The notes below the pieces were generated by a model. It saw only the letters and a program-made list of their open reading frames with translations. It made no database searches and had not been told where the DNA came from. Position numbers and translations under genes: made by a program. This document shows positions 33,016 to 42,205 of a DNA stretch of 64,000 nucleotides, in pieces; positions within the stretch are counted from its first letter, which is position 1; the number at the start of each line of letters is the position of its first letter. This DNA is from an uncultured Lactobacillus sp. (GTDB taxonomy: Bacteria; Bacillota; Bacilli; Lactobacillales; Lactobacillaceae), in contig NZ_CARBVX010000003.1 in the NCBI RefSeq assembly GCF_948948975.1, positions 81,617 to 145,616 of the forward strand, in the 5' to 3' direction.

Positions 33016-33414
33016 TTATTTCTTCATGCTAGCAAGCATTTGATTAATATCTACAATCCCTGCTTTACCAGCAGCCACAGAATCTGCATCATTACCAATC
33101 ATTTGACTATTTAGCCAATCAATTACCATAGCCAGATTCATCCCTGCAATTAAGTGAATATTTTGACCACTCATAATCAAACGACTAACTGTGTTGGCTG
33201 GTGTACCACCCATTAAATCAGCAAATACTGTTAAATCCTCTTCAGGAATACCGTTAATGGTATCTTGAAATTTCTTTTCAAAATCTTCTGGTCCTTCTTC
33301 TGGAAGTAAACATACTACATGAATATGTTCTTGAGGACCCATAATTAACTCTGCACTTTTTTTAACTTCTTCAGCCATCTTACCATGACTGATTAACACT
33401 AATTCTTTTGTCAT
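33016..33414 (-). CDS. PTS mannose-family EIIA component
   Basis: The 132-residue EIIA (mannose/sorbose superfamily) has the phospho-accepting His in LVLISHGKMAEEV (His10) and the FADLMGGTPANTV block. It takes phosphate from HPr-His and passes it to the EIIB. It is the last gene of an EIIB-EIIC-EIID-EIIA run. Neighbouring amino-sugar enzymes suggest GalNAc, galactosamine or a related sugar as the transported substrate. Confidence 0.92.
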   Translation of the reverse strand: MTKELVLISHGKMAEEVKKSAELIMGPQEHIHVVCLLPEEGPEDFEKKFQDTINGIPEEDLTVFADLMGGTPANTVSRLIMSGQNIHLIAGMNLAMVIDWLNSQMIGNDADSVAAGKAGIVDINQMLASMKK

Positions 33415-33437
33415 AATATTTTTCCTTTAATTTACTG

Positions 33438-34256
33438 CTAAATCTTAGCAAGAACACCAACACCGCCAAGAATAACTGAAAGAACTAAAACAATTAAGAT
33501 AGCCTTAGTTGAGGTCATCTTCTTCTTTCCAAGTAACCAGTAAACAAAGCCAACAATCAAAGCAGGCAAGAGTTTAGGAATGATCATATCTAAGTTATTT
33601 TGGATATCCATTGTAACTTTACCAATTTGTGGTACCCAAGCAAACTTAACATTAACCATCGTAGCTACTAAAGCACCCACCATAAATACACCAAGTACTG
33701 TAGCAGCATCAGTTAGAGCATTCAAACGATCTCTCATATCAGTAACAAGAGCTACACCTTTATCATAAGCAAACCGTAGTTGCTTCCATCTGAAGAAACA
33801 GATAGCAATTTGAGCAGCAATCCAGATAAATACACCTACTGGGTTTCCTTGAGAAGCCATCGAAGCAGCCAGGGCACCGAAGATTGTTGGAATCAAGGCA
33901 GCAAAGATTGAGTCACCAATTGCGGCAAAAGGTCCCATTAATCCAACCTTCAAACCAGTAACAGTATCTTTACCTTCAACACCTTCATTTTCTTCAATAG
34001 CTAAGTCAATACCAGTAATAATGGTATTGAAGAAGTTAGAAGTGTTAAAGAACTGAACATGCGTCTTCATCATTTCTTGTAATTCTGGAGTATTATCACC
34101 ATAAATCTTACGAAGTTGTGGCAAGATTAAGAATAAATACCCAGTATTCTGCATTCTTTCATAGTTCCAACCTAGTTGGAAACCGAATAGAGAACGTCTG
34201 TTAATTTGATTAAAGTCTTTATCTGTTAATTTATAAGTTGGTTTAGAGTTCATCAT
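33438..34256 (-). CDS. PTS mannose-family EIID component
   Basis: The 272-residue protein begins RRSLFGFQLGWNYERMQNTGYLF, the EIID hallmark, and continues GPFAAIGDSIFAALIPTI before a few C-terminal helices. EIID forms the membrane complex with EIIC. Its start (ATGATG) lies inside the last codons of EIIC (14-base overlap), so the two are translationally coupled. Confidence 0.95.
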   Translation of the reverse strand: MMNSKPTYKLTDKDFNQINRRSLFGFQLGWNYERMQNTGYLFLILPQLRKIYGDNTPELQEMMKTHVQFFNTSNFFNTIITGIDLAIEENEGVEGKDTVTGLKVGLMGPFAAIGDSIFAALIPTIFGALAASMASQGNPVGVFIWIAAQIAICFFRWKQLRFAYDKGVALVTDMRDRLNALTDAATVLGVFMVGALVATMVNVKFAWVPQIGKVTMDIQNNLDMIIPKLLPALIVGFVYWLLGKKKMTSTKAILIVLVLSVILGGVGVLAKI

Positions 34257-35160
34257 CGGTGATTTCCCCCTCTGAAGCTACATTAGTGGATTCTGTAGTA
34301 GTTGCAGCTTCATTTGTTCCGCCTTTACCACTGCCACCTTTGCCACTAATTTCATCTTTGTAGTGTAAGATTGCAAATGCTAATCCAATCAAAGCCATTG
34401 CAAGCATTGGTAGACCATTGAAAGTTGCAGTAAATGATTTATTTGCTGCTTGAAGACCTGTACCCAAAGTTTGAATACTTGTAAACAAAACTGAGAATAA
34501 AGTAGTAAATGTGAATCCCATAATTAAGTAAGCAATGTGCTTCTTAACTGGTAAGTAACGAAGCAAAATAGCAAAACCAACTGCAGGAAGGACAGCACCG
34601 GCTACTGTTAAACCAGTACCTAACCACTTTAAGTTTCCGTTTAATGAGTTAGCAATTGTTTGAACTAAGCCACGTCCGAATGCTAAAGCAATAAAGACAG
34701 GGATGGCACGAGATAAGGCCCATGGAATTGCACCATAAAGGAAGTTTCTTTCGATTCCCTTATAGTTGTTTTCTTCAATTAAGTGATCAATTCTGTGAGC
34801 AAAATAAGTGTTAGCAAATCTTGCTAAAACATCCAATTGAACCATGATTGCAGCTACAGGAACCGCAATTGAAGAAATAGCTACTTGTGGACTCATTCCC
34901 TTAATACTTACAGAAAATGCTGTTGCTAAAACTGTACCAGTTGTGGCATCAATCTTAGAAGCACCACCGAAAGTACCAACACCTAAAACCGTAAGTTGCA
35001 TGGCACCACCAATAATTAAACCGGTTTTTAAGTCACCCATGATCAAACCAGCAATTAAGCCAGCTCCAACTGGTGTATTCAACGATGAATAAATTTGTAA
35101 TTCATCAAGAATTTCATACCCAGCATAGAGGGTAAGTAGTAATATTTGCCACCAAGCCAT
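34243..35160 (-). CDS. PTS mannose-family EIIC component
   Basis: The 305-residue membrane permease starts WWQILLLTLYAGYEILDELQ and contains the repeated PVGAGLIAGLIMGDLKTGLIIGGAMQL motif (only its region, about residues 30-57, is meant), both diagnostic of the sorbose/mannose EIIC family. The C-terminus is hydrophilic and acidic (GGSGKGG, then EGEITDDEL), unusual in its Gly/Ser-rich linker. It has 12 bases between it and EIIB. Confidence 0.95.
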   Translation of the reverse strand: MAWWQILLLTLYAGYEILDELQIYSSLNTPVGAGLIAGLIMGDLKTGLIIGGAMQLTVLGVGTFGGASKIDATTGTVLATAFSVSIKGMSPQVAISSIAVPVAAIMVQLDVLARFANTYFAHRIDHLIEENNYKGIERNFLYGAIPWALSRAIPVFIALAFGRGLVQTIANSLNGNLKWLGTGLTVAGAVLPAVGFAILLRYLPVKKHIAYLIMGFTFTTLFSVLFTSIQTLGTGLQAANKSFTATFNGLPMLAMALIGLAFAILHYKDEISGKGGSGKGGTNEAATTTESTNVASEGEITDDEL

Positions 35161-35171
35161 AATTAAACCTC

Positions 35172-35660
35172 CTATTTAATCTTTTCGTTCATTAATTTCA
35201 TAAAGTCATGAGAATCATCGCTTGGAGTTAACTGAGCTGTGATTCTCACACCCTTATCCGCTATTTTCTTAAAGTCTTCAACGTCTTTTTCCTCAACATT
35301 GATCTGCTTAGTCACTTGCTTAGTAGTATCAGTTTGAGACATGGTACCTACATTCAAGGTATCAAGTTTAAGACCTAAGTTAATTAAATCTAAGAAAGCT
35401 GCTGGCTTTTTAGCGACAATGAATACTCGCTGATTACCATAACGATCATGAATTAAGTGATCAGCTGCAACCTTTGCTGGCAAAACACTAAGACGAGTAG
35501 TAAGAGGCGTAGCCATTCTTAACCCGCTTTTTTGAATATCGCTTTTTGCTGCTTCTTCATCAACAACAATAATGCGATCAACTTGAAGTTTTGGAGTCCA
35601 AAGATTAGCTACTTGACCATGGACAAGCCGTCCATCAATTCTAGCTCCCACAATATTCAT
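35172..35660 (-). CDS. PTS mannose-family EIIB component
   Basis: The 162-residue EIIB carries MNIVGARIDGRLVHGQVANLW with the phosphorylated His near position 14-15. The start is the ATG at 35660 with GGAGGAATCT upstream. The gene opens the B-C-D-A block, directly after its own promoter, cre site and operator. Confidence 0.93.
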   Translation of the reverse strand: MNIVGARIDGRLVHGQVANLWTPKLQVDRIIVVDEEAAKSDIQKSGLRMATPLTTRLSVLPAKVAADHLIHDRYGNQRVFIVAKKPAAFLDLINLGLKLDTLNVGTMSQTDTTKQVTKQINVEEKDVEDFKKIADKGVRITAQLTPSDDSHDFMKLMNEKIK

Positions 35661-35689
35661 AGAGATTCCTCCATCTTTTGTAAACACTT

Positions 35690-35703
35690 TGTAAACGCTT
35701 TCT
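35690..35703 (-). promoter_or_regulatory. cre site ahead of the PTS genes
   Basis: Minus-strand AGAAAGCGTTTACA matches the cre consensus at 13 of 14 positions. It lies just downstream of the predicted transcript start, as expected for a CcpA roadblock. Confidence 0.75.
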
Positions 35704-35712
35704 ACAATTTCA

Positions 35713-35754
35713 ATCTTAGTATATTAAGTTTTGCTAGTCAACTGGTTGCGACCA
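35713..35754 (-). promoter_or_regulatory. Promoter and operator of the PTS block
   Basis: On the minus strand -35 TTGACT (35736-35741) and -10 TAAGAT (35713-35718) are 17 bases apart. The palindrome TGGTCGCAACCA (35743-35754) abuts the -35 box. A twin of this palindrome lies in front of the gntR gene, so it is the likely GntR operator. Confidence 0.7.
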
Positions 35755-35798
35755 CTTTTTTAAAATTTTCTAAAGTTACTTGTAAAGGGTATAAACTT

Positions 35799-36956
35799 TT
35801 AAGCTTTATAACGTGATTCACCATTTAGATAGGTTTCACTTACAGTCATATCATGGTTTAATACAACAAAATCAGCTGGGTGATCTGGTTTAATCACTCC
35901 ACACTTATCAAGTAAATTACAGCTCTTAGCTGGCACATAACTAGCCATCATAACTGCATCTTCAGGTGTTGCCACATTCCAATCAACTACATTCTTAACT
36001 GCATCCTTTAAGAGCAAAATACTACCGGCCAAATTATTAGTTTCTTTTAGACGTGCCATTCCGTCTTTAACATAAACTGGTAATTCGCCTAAAACATAGT
36101 CCCCATCTGGCATTAAACCTGCTTGCATACAATCTGTAATCAAAGCAATATGTTCTGGTCCACGTGCATTTACCAAAGCACGAACAGCTGGTTCTTCAAC
36201 ATGGTGACCATCGCAGATTAATTCATCAGTTGTTAAACGTGAAGAAAAAGCAGCACCAATAATATTAGGTGAGTGTTGTGACAAACTGTTCATCCCATTA
36301 AATGTATGAGTAAATACGCTAGCACCAGCTTCAACACAACCAATAGCATCTTCAAAATCAGAATCTGAGTGGCCTAAAGCAACAACTAGTCCCATTTTTA
36401 CTGCTTCACGTACAAACTGACGAGCATTTTTTCTTTCAGGTGCCATTGAAATCTTAATTAGCAGGTCATCTGAAGCCTTACGCCATTTTTTCAAAAGCAT
36501 AATTGATGGATCAGTCATGTACTTTGGATTTTCTGCTCCACCATGCTTTGGAGTAAAGAAAGGTCCTTCAAAGTGCAAACCTTGAATTTTAGCACCAGTT
36601 TCTTCACCCTTATGTGCAGCAAACTTTTCACACGTTTCTGTTAATTCTTTGTCACTAGCAGTAATAGTAGTTGGTAGCCAGCTAGTTACACCAGCTTGCA
36701 ACAAACCGTTCGAGATTTTGTCAATTCCTTCCCAGTCACTCTTCATCGTATCTTCATCAAGCAAACCATGAATATGTGTATCTACATAACCAGGGGCAAT
36801 CCATTGGTCGCCATATTCTTTAATTAAGCCATGGCTAGGCTTTTCATCTTCTCGATAATATAGACCAAAGTTACCATCATCTTGAACCTCAAGATAACCT
36901 CCCTTTTCAGTTCTATTTTCTAAAAAGAATTTTCCTGCATGGATGTAATATGACAT
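35799..36956 (-). CDS. nagA: N-acetylglucosamine/galactosamine-6-phosphate deacetylase
   Basis: The 385-residue amidohydrolase carries YVDTHIHG (metal His pair), LHFEGPF (metal Glu), ALGHSDS and FTHTFNGMN (His ligands) and the catalytic Asp region ITDCMQA. It removes acetyl from an N-acetyl-hexosamine-6-phosphate. NagA and AgaA cannot be told apart by eye. Here it follows a SIS-type isomerase gene and precedes a mannose-type PTS, which looks like the galactosamine (aga) layout. It is part of the minus-strand run from gntR to EIIA. Confidence 0.92.
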   Translation of the reverse strand: MSYYIHAGKFFLENRTEKGGYLEVQDDGNFGLYYREDEKPSHGLIKEYGDQWIAPGYVDTHIHGLLDEDTMKSDWEGIDKISNGLLQAGVTSWLPTTITASDKELTETCEKFAAHKGEETGAKIQGLHFEGPFFTPKHGGAENPKYMTDPSIMLLKKWRKASDDLLIKISMAPERKNARQFVREAVKMGLVVALGHSDSDFEDAIGCVEAGASVFTHTFNGMNSLSQHSPNIIGAAFSSRLTTDELICDGHHVEEPAVRALVNARGPEHIALITDCMQAGLMPDGDYVLGELPVYVKDGMARLKETNNLAGSILLLKDAVKNVVDWNVATPEDAVMMASYVPAKSCNLLDKCGVIKPDHPADFVVLNHDMTVSETYLNGESRYKA

Positions 36957-37017
36957 AATAGTTAACTCCTTAAATTAATTTATATTTTAATCTGAAACTG
37001 TTTTCAAAATTTGAATT

Positions 37018-38184
37018 TTATTTGATGAATTTGTGAATTGTTACTCCTTTGACAACCCGGTTAACAGTTCCGGTTGGGGATGGAGTATCTGGGGTGTTTC
37101 CTACTTTAATTGAAGTAAGCAAGGCAATAGTTTGTCCAAACATAATATCCGGTAAGGCTAAATATGCATCTGGCACTTCTTTTCCAGAAAAGGCAAAGAA
37201 TTTTCCATCAAAATCTTGCCCCTTTTTAGGCTGACCTACTCCCATTACTAAAGGAACAATTTGATCAGCCTTGATCTCGTCTAAAATATCCAAATCATAT
37301 TTTCTGGTGTAGGTATTGTTAGAAACAAAATCAAAAACAATAGTCTTCTTATCTAAGAATGACTTAGGACCATGTCTCAATCCCATCGAAGTATCAAATA
37401 AGGCTGCTACTTTTCCTGCCGTTAATTCCAAAATTTTAAGTCGTGCTTCTTCAGCTAATCCACCTAAAGCACCACTACCGATATAAGTAATTCGATCAAA
37501 ATCAATATTAACTAGTTTTTGAATTTCATCTTCACGGTCAATTACACTTTGTCCCATTTCAGCAATTTCATTAACAATTACTTCTTTTTCAGCATCACTT
37601 CTAGTATCAAAAACCAATAAAGTAGCTAAACTCATGCATGAAAATGAACCAGTCATCGCAAAGCCTTGGTCTAATGACTTAGCAGGCATTAAAAGAACCA
37701 AGCCATTTGTATCATCCTTTAAATCTTGAGCCAAATGTCCTTCTGGAGCACAGGTAATAGCAATTTGATATAAGTTAGTAACTAATTGTTTAGCAAGCTC
37801 AACAGTTGCAACTGATTCAGGAGAATTACCACTACGAGCAAAAGAAACCAAAATTGTTGGTGTATCTGCTTCAAGATAATCTTCTGGTGTTGAAACAATT
37901 TTAGTTGTATCAATTGCTTCAAAGTCATACTTAGTACGATCCCCATGCTTTCGCAAATAGGGCATTACTGTATTGCCTACGTAAGCACTAGTTCCTGCAC
38001 CAGTAAAAATCACTTTTACTTTATCGAATTTTTCAGTGATTTTAGCTAAAAAGTTATCAATTTCTGTTTTCTTTTTTATATATATCTTAAAAGTTTCTTT
38101 CCATAGAGAAGGCTGTTGTTGAATTTCTCTAGTGGTAATGTCTGCACGCATCTGTTTTAGTTCTGCATCCGTTTTTGTAAACAT
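37018..38184 (-). CDS. agaS: SIS-domain sugar-phosphate isomerase/deaminase, AgaS-like
   Basis: The 388-residue protein has two SIS domains (VIFTGAGTSAYVGN at about 50 and ITYIGSGALGGLAEEA at about 230) without the glutaminase domain of GlmS. That is the AgaS/GlmD layout. ALFDTSMGLRHGPKSF carries the conserved catalytic-site His and Lys region. AgaS turns galactosamine-6-phosphate into tagatose-6-phosphate and ammonia. Twenty bases downstream of gntR and ahead of the deacetylase gene, it fits a GalNAc catabolic operon. Confidence 0.88.
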   Translation of the reverse strand: MFTKTDAELKQMRADITTREIQQQPSLWKETFKIYIKKKTEIDNFLAKITEKFDKVKVIFTGAGTSAYVGNTVMPYLRKHGDRTKYDFEAIDTTKIVSTPEDYLEADTPTILVSFARSGNSPESVATVELAKQLVTNLYQIAITCAPEGHLAQDLKDDTNGLVLLMPAKSLDQGFAMTGSFSCMSLATLLVFDTRSDAEKEVIVNEIAEMGQSVIDREDEIQKLVNIDFDRITYIGSGALGGLAEEARLKILELTAGKVAALFDTSMGLRHGPKSFLDKKTIVFDFVSNNTYTRKYDLDILDEIKADQIVPLVMGVGQPKKGQDFDGKFFAFSGKEVPDAYLALPDIMFGQTIALLTSIKVGNTPDTPSPTGTVNRVVKGVTIHKFIK

Positions 38185-38204
38185 GAGCCTATTCCTTTCA
38201 ATAA

Positions 38205-38921
38205 TTAAATTAAATGATTGTATTGACGTGATCGATAAATGAATCTATCTCCTCTAGCAAGAGAAATAGTGAACTCAATCGGCACATTTTTATCATTGAT
38301 TGCCCGTCTAAAAATCTTCAAGCTTGCATCTCCAGGCTTAACACCTAAAATCTTGCTGTCATTTTCGTCTAAGTTAACTGCTTGTACATCTTCAAAAGCA
38401 AGAATACTTTGTTCATTATATTTTTGCTTCATCACTGTATATAAGTTTTCCTTTAGGTCTGACATTTTTAGATTAGGAAAAATTTTTTCAGGTAAATATG
38501 TTTCTCCATACATTAGTGGTACTCCATCCGCTAGACGTAACCTAACTAATTTATATGCTTTCTCGCCAGCCTTTAAATTAAGCTGATTTGCAACGTCTTC
38601 TTCAGGTGTCACAAGTTCTAATGTGCGGTTTTGTGTTGTTGGCTTGTGTCCTGCTTCAGACATTTGCTCACTAAAAGAATACATACTTCCCAAGTTGGTT
38701 TGATCTAGATAAATTGTCGAAACAAATGTACCTTTTCCATGCAATCGATAAATAACGCCACGCTCTTCTAAATCATTTAATGCTAATCGAATCGTATTTC
38801 GACTAACACCATATTCTTTCAAAAGTTGTCGTTCACTCGGTAATCGATCATTTGGCTTCATTTCAGTCTTAATTTTCTTTTCGAGATCCAAAATAACTTG
38901 CTGATAAAGTGGTTTTTTCAT
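38205..38921 (-). CDS. GntR-family (HutC/UTRA) regulator of the amino-sugar operon
   Basis: The 238-residue protein has a GntR winged helix (PSERQLLKEYGVSRNTIRLA ... HGKGTFVS) and a UTRA sensor domain (about 80-235). Relatives such as NagR/AgaR-type repressors respond to amino-sugar phosphates. As first gene of its operon and divergent from the GH31 gene, it most likely controls both. A 12-base palindrome resembling the TGGTCTAGACCA sites of NagR/DasR lies just past its promoter. Confidence 0.9.
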   Translation of the reverse strand: MKKPLYQQVILDLEKKIKTEMKPNDRLPSERQLLKEYGVSRNTIRLALNDLEERGVIYRLHGKGTFVSTIYLDQTNLGSMYSFSEQMSEAGHKPTTQNRTLELVTPEEDVANQLNLKAGEKAYKLVRLRLADGVPLMYGETYLPEKIFPNLKMSDLKENLYTVMKQKYNEQSILAFEDVQAVNLDENDSKILGVKPGDASLKIFRRAINDKNVPIEFTISLARGDRFIYRSRQYNHLI

Positions 38922-38946
38922 CTTCTAATCCCATCCAATCTTTAAC

Positions 38947-38958
38947 TGGTTAGTACCA
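38947..38958. promoter_or_regulatory. Probable GntR operator
   Basis: TGGTTAGTACCA (TGGT-N4-ACCA). The flanks AACTGGTT and ACCAC are shared with the site at 35743, TGGTTGCGACCA. It sits immediately downstream of the gntR promoter. Confidence 0.65.
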
Positions 38959-38966
38959 CCTTCTAC

Positions 38967-38995
38967 AGAATATTCCAGAAAGCGCTTTATGTCAA
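38967..38995 (-). promoter_or_regulatory. gntR promoter with embedded cre
   Basis: On the minus strand -35 TTGACA (38990-38995) and -10 TATTCT (38967-38972) are 17 bases apart. The spacer holds AAAGCGCTTT (cre-like, 38977-38990), which would let CcpA block the promoter. Confidence 0.65.
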
Positions 38996-39079
38996 ATCTA
39001 AAAAACACGAAACTCATTTTTTCGTTATAATATGAACTATACGTAAATGAAAAATTTAATTTAAAGAAGAAAACTAATT

Positions 39080-42000
39080 ATGTCTGAAATTACTAACAAA
39101 CAACAACCTCAACATTTAAGTCGTTTAGTCCACGTAGCTAAGGGTACTCGCTACTATGATTTACAATTTGCAGATGGAACAAGAGCACGTTTATATATTA
39201 TTGCTAAAGGGATCTTTCGTTTAATCGTTGATCCAGCAGCAGAATTTAAACCTTTGACTCCATCATTAACTATCGCAGCAAGTAACTTTAGTCTGCGTCC
39301 ATTTGAAGATTCCCAGCTTTTAGTAACCGATGAAACTTTTACCATTAAAAGTGGTCAATTTTCACTTCGCTTACAAAAGAATCCAGCTATCTTCAGTATC
39401 TTTGACGATCAATTACATCGCTACCGCATGATGCAAAGTAGTCCAATTGAACTTGGTAATGATTATTCCCGTGAATTCCTACGTCAAAACAAAAACGAAT
39501 TCTACTACGGTGGCGGGATGCAAAATGGAAGCTTCAGCCACAAAGGAAAAATTATCGAGATTAAAAATACTAATTTAACTGGTCCCGGTGCTGTTGCTTG
39601 TCCGGAAGGATTTTTCTGGTCAAATGCTGGTTTTGCAGAATTAAGAAACACCTGGAAAGATGGTGTTTACAACTTTAAGAGCGATGATGGAACTACAGCT
39701 ATTATTACCCACCAAACTCCTATCTTTGATAATTTCTATCTTTTAGGAGATTCTCCGGCAGAAATATTGCGTCAGTACTATAAAATTACTGGTTCACCTC
39801 TTTTCTTGCCTAAATATGCCTTAGGCTTGGGTTATCTTGGTAATTACCTTGATACTTGTTGGACAGGAGCTAAGCCTCAAGAAAATAGTGCGATTAAATT
39901 TGAAGATGGTAATACTTATAAGATTGCTCACATCGATGATGATATTGTAGCTAAGTCCTCTCTTAATGGAGAAGAACAGTACCAATTTTCTGCACGTGCA
40001 ATGATTGAAAGGTACAATTCTTATCATCTTCCACTTAGTTGGTTTGTTCCTAACTATGAAAGCAAACAAGACTTAGATAAAGATGAGATGAACAACTTAG
40101 TCGATTTTGCAAAAGATCAAAATGTAAAAATAGGATTCTACGGTTCATTACCTACTGATGCACCAGCTAATTTTTTAAAGTTCAAGACTGATCCAGCTAA
40201 TTTCCCTAATGAAAAAATAATGCAGGACTTTGCTATCGCTAGTGAACCTCTAATCGATAAAAACCAAACCAATCGTCCTTGGGCAATGGCAAGTAACGGT
40301 TGGAGTGCTATTCAAACTTTAGCTACTACTGCAAATGAAGGTGTTGGTGGTGAATGGGAACAAATTGCTACTGAAATTGCTAGCTTTTTAAGTATGTCTC
40401 TTTCTGGTCAGCCAAATGTAGGAAGTGCTATTGATGGAAAAGAAGGCGGCGGTAATGCACAAGTAAATATCCGTGACTTACAATGGAAAGTCTTTACTCC
40501 ACTTCTTTACTCAATTGATAATTATGGTAATATCCAAAAAACACCATTTGCATTTAATGCAAAAATGACTAGAATTACTCGCGCCTATCTTAAACTTAGA
40601 GAAAAAATCACCCCATATCTCTACACTCTTACCCGCGCGGCCCAAGATGGAATGCCAATTGTTAGACCGCTTTTCTTAGCTTTCCCTCATGAGCGAGTTA
40701 ACTACACTAACCAAGTTAAACATGAATTTATGCTGGGAAATAACTTACTAATCGCTCCTATTACTAACGGACGAGAAGATCCAAGTGGAGCTTCCTTAAA
40801 GGATAACCTCTACTTACCTGACCATCGAACAATGTGGATTGACCTCTTTACTGGTAAGAAATTAATTGGTGGTCGAATTTACGATAAGTTACATTACCCT
40901 CTCTGGCATCTTCCGGTATATGTACGCGGCGGTGCAATTTTACAAGAGTCATTAAGAAGTGCACTAGTTTATCCACAAAGTAAGAGTTCAGCTATTTTAT
41001 ATGAAGATGATAATCAAACTAATGATTACGAAAAGGGTCATGCAGCTACTACCCAAATCACTAGTTCTGTTAGCGGATCAAACCTTCATATTACTGTCTA
41101 TCCAACTGAGGGCAGCTACACTGGTCTTGAAGAAAAACAAATTACTAATCTAACGATTATGTCTGATCGTTATCCTGGCAAAGTTTCTCTTAAACTAAAC
41201 GATCAATTTGTTCCACTAACTGAATATAACGATCTTGACAGCTTCAATAAAGCTGAAGAAGGTATCTTCTACCAACAAGATTACATGCCATGCAAAGAGT
41301 TTGGTTACTTTACTGGTCAACTGCAACCAGCTCTTAGAGTGAAGATGCCGGCTGTCGATATTCATGACAACAAGTTCGAGCTAATGATTGAAAACTTTAG
41401 CTACGGTAGTGAAGTAGAACAACATGCGATTATCGATTCAGCAATGGCTTCTCCAAGAAGTGCTGCAATTCTAACTGATCGCTTAACTTCAAAGAGCATT
41501 ACCATTACATGGACTAATCCAACTAATTTCGCAGATAAAAATATAATGGCCGATATTGAAGTTAACGGAATTGTTCATACTAATATTGACGGTAATACTT
41601 TTACTTTCCATGAGCTTGAACCTAATACACGCTACCGCTTCAGAATTAGAAATAAATTCGGTAATAAAGTATCCGATTGGTCAGAATACTTTGGCACCCA
41701 TACGAAGCGCGATCAGATGGATTACGCCATTTCAAATGTTACAGTTTCGAGTACGGGAGAAAGCGAAGAAGATTTACCAGTCGAAAACCTAACTGATCTA
41801 AAATTAGCTAGTGAGTGGCTTTCTAAAGACCAAATTACTAAAGATAGTCCTCTAGACTTAACTTTTAATTTCAACCATATTTATAAACTTAGCCGTATGG
41901 TTTATGTTCCTCGTTCACGTGATCGCATTGGTCATGTTTTACGTGTTCAAGTTGCTATTTCCAAAGACGGAGAAAACTTTAGCGACTTCAGTAAAGAAAT

Positions 42001-42139
42001 TAATTGGCCAAACGATGCTAAAAACAAGGTAATTGGCTTAAGAGACGTAGTTGCCAAATCAATTAAACTTAGAATTTTGGCAACTTCTGATAATTTAGCC
42101 TCTGGAAAAGAAGTTTTATTCTTTATGGCTAAAGAATAA
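39080..42139 (+). CDS. GH31 glycoside hydrolase with FnIII and F5/8C (CBM32) domains, GH31_18/Nag31-like
   Basis: The 1019-residue enzyme has an N-terminal beta-sandwich (to about 230), a GH31 barrel (about 240-560), C-terminal sheets, an FnIII domain (about 790-875, LEPNTRYRFRIRN) and an F5/8C/CBM32 domain (about 885-1019). There is no signal peptide, so it is cytoplasmic. The motifs LSGQPNVGS and RDLQWKVFTP match my memory of the alpha-N-acetylgalactosaminidase branch (GH31_18). The candidate nucleophile is Asp371 (FKTDPANF). The usual acid/base block (S/T-GDQSG) reads ANEGVGGEW here, with Glu420 for Asp, and GSDVDG reads GSAIDG. The activity may therefore be altered. It diverges from the GalNAc-type operon and probably feeds it. 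Confidence 0.8.
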   Translation: MSEITNKQQPQHLSRLVHVAKGTRYYDLQFADGTRARLYIIAKGIFRLIVDPAAEFKPLTPSLTIAASNFSLRPFEDSQLLVTDETFTIKSGQFSLRLQKNPAIFSIFDDQLHRYRMMQSSPIELGNDYSREFLRQNKNEFYYGGGMQNGSFSHKGKIIEIKNTNLTGPGAVACPEGFFWSNAGFAELRNTWKDGVYNFKSDDGTTAIITHQTPIFDNFYLLGDSPAEILRQYYKITGSPLFLPKYALGLGYLGNYLDTCWTGAKPQENSAIKFEDGNTYKIAHIDDDIVAKSSLNGEEQYQFSARAMIERYNSYHLPLSWFVPNYESKQDLDKDEMNNLVDFAKDQNVKIGFYGSLPTDAPANFLKFKTDPANFPNEKIMQDFAIASEPLIDKNQTNRPWAMASNGWSAIQTLATTANEGVGGEWEQIATEIASFLSMSLSGQPNVGSAIDGKEGGGNAQVNIRDLQWKVFTPLLYSIDNYGNIQKTPFAFNAKMTRITRAYLKLREKITPYLYTLTRAAQDGMPIVRPLFLAFPHERVNYTNQVKHEFMLGNNLLIAPITNGREDPSGASLKDNLYLPDHRTMWIDLFTGKKLIGGRIYDKLHYPLWHLPVYVRGGAILQESLRSALVYPQSKSSAILYEDDNQTNDYEKGHAATTQITSSVSGSNLHITVYPTEGSYTGLEEKQITNLTIMSDRYPGKVSLKLNDQFVPLTEYNDLDSFNKAEEGIFYQQDYMPCKEFGYFTGQLQPALRVKMPAVDIHDNKFELMIENFSYGSEVEQHAIIDSAMASPRSAAILTDRLTSKSITITWTNPTNFADKNIMADIEVNGIVHTNIDGNTFTFHELEPNTRYRFRIRNKFGNKVSDWSEYFGTHTKRDQMDYAISNVTVSSTGESEEDLPVENLTDLKLASEWLSKDQITKDSPLDLTFNFNHIYKLSRMVYVPRSRDRIGHVLRVQVAISKDGENFSDFSKEINWPNDAKNKVIGLRDVVAKSIKLRILATSDNLASGKEVLFFMAKE

Positions 42140-42143
42140 AATT

Positions 42144-42194
42144 AAAAAGTCCGAAAAGGAAATGTATAGTCATTTCATCTTTTCGGACTTTTTT
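42144..42194. terminator. Bidirectional terminator after the GH31 gene
   Basis: AAAAAGTCCGAAAAG pairs perfectly with CTTTTCGGACTTTTT. It separates converging genes. Confidence 0.9.
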
Positions 42195-42205
42195 CTATAG
42201 CTTTT

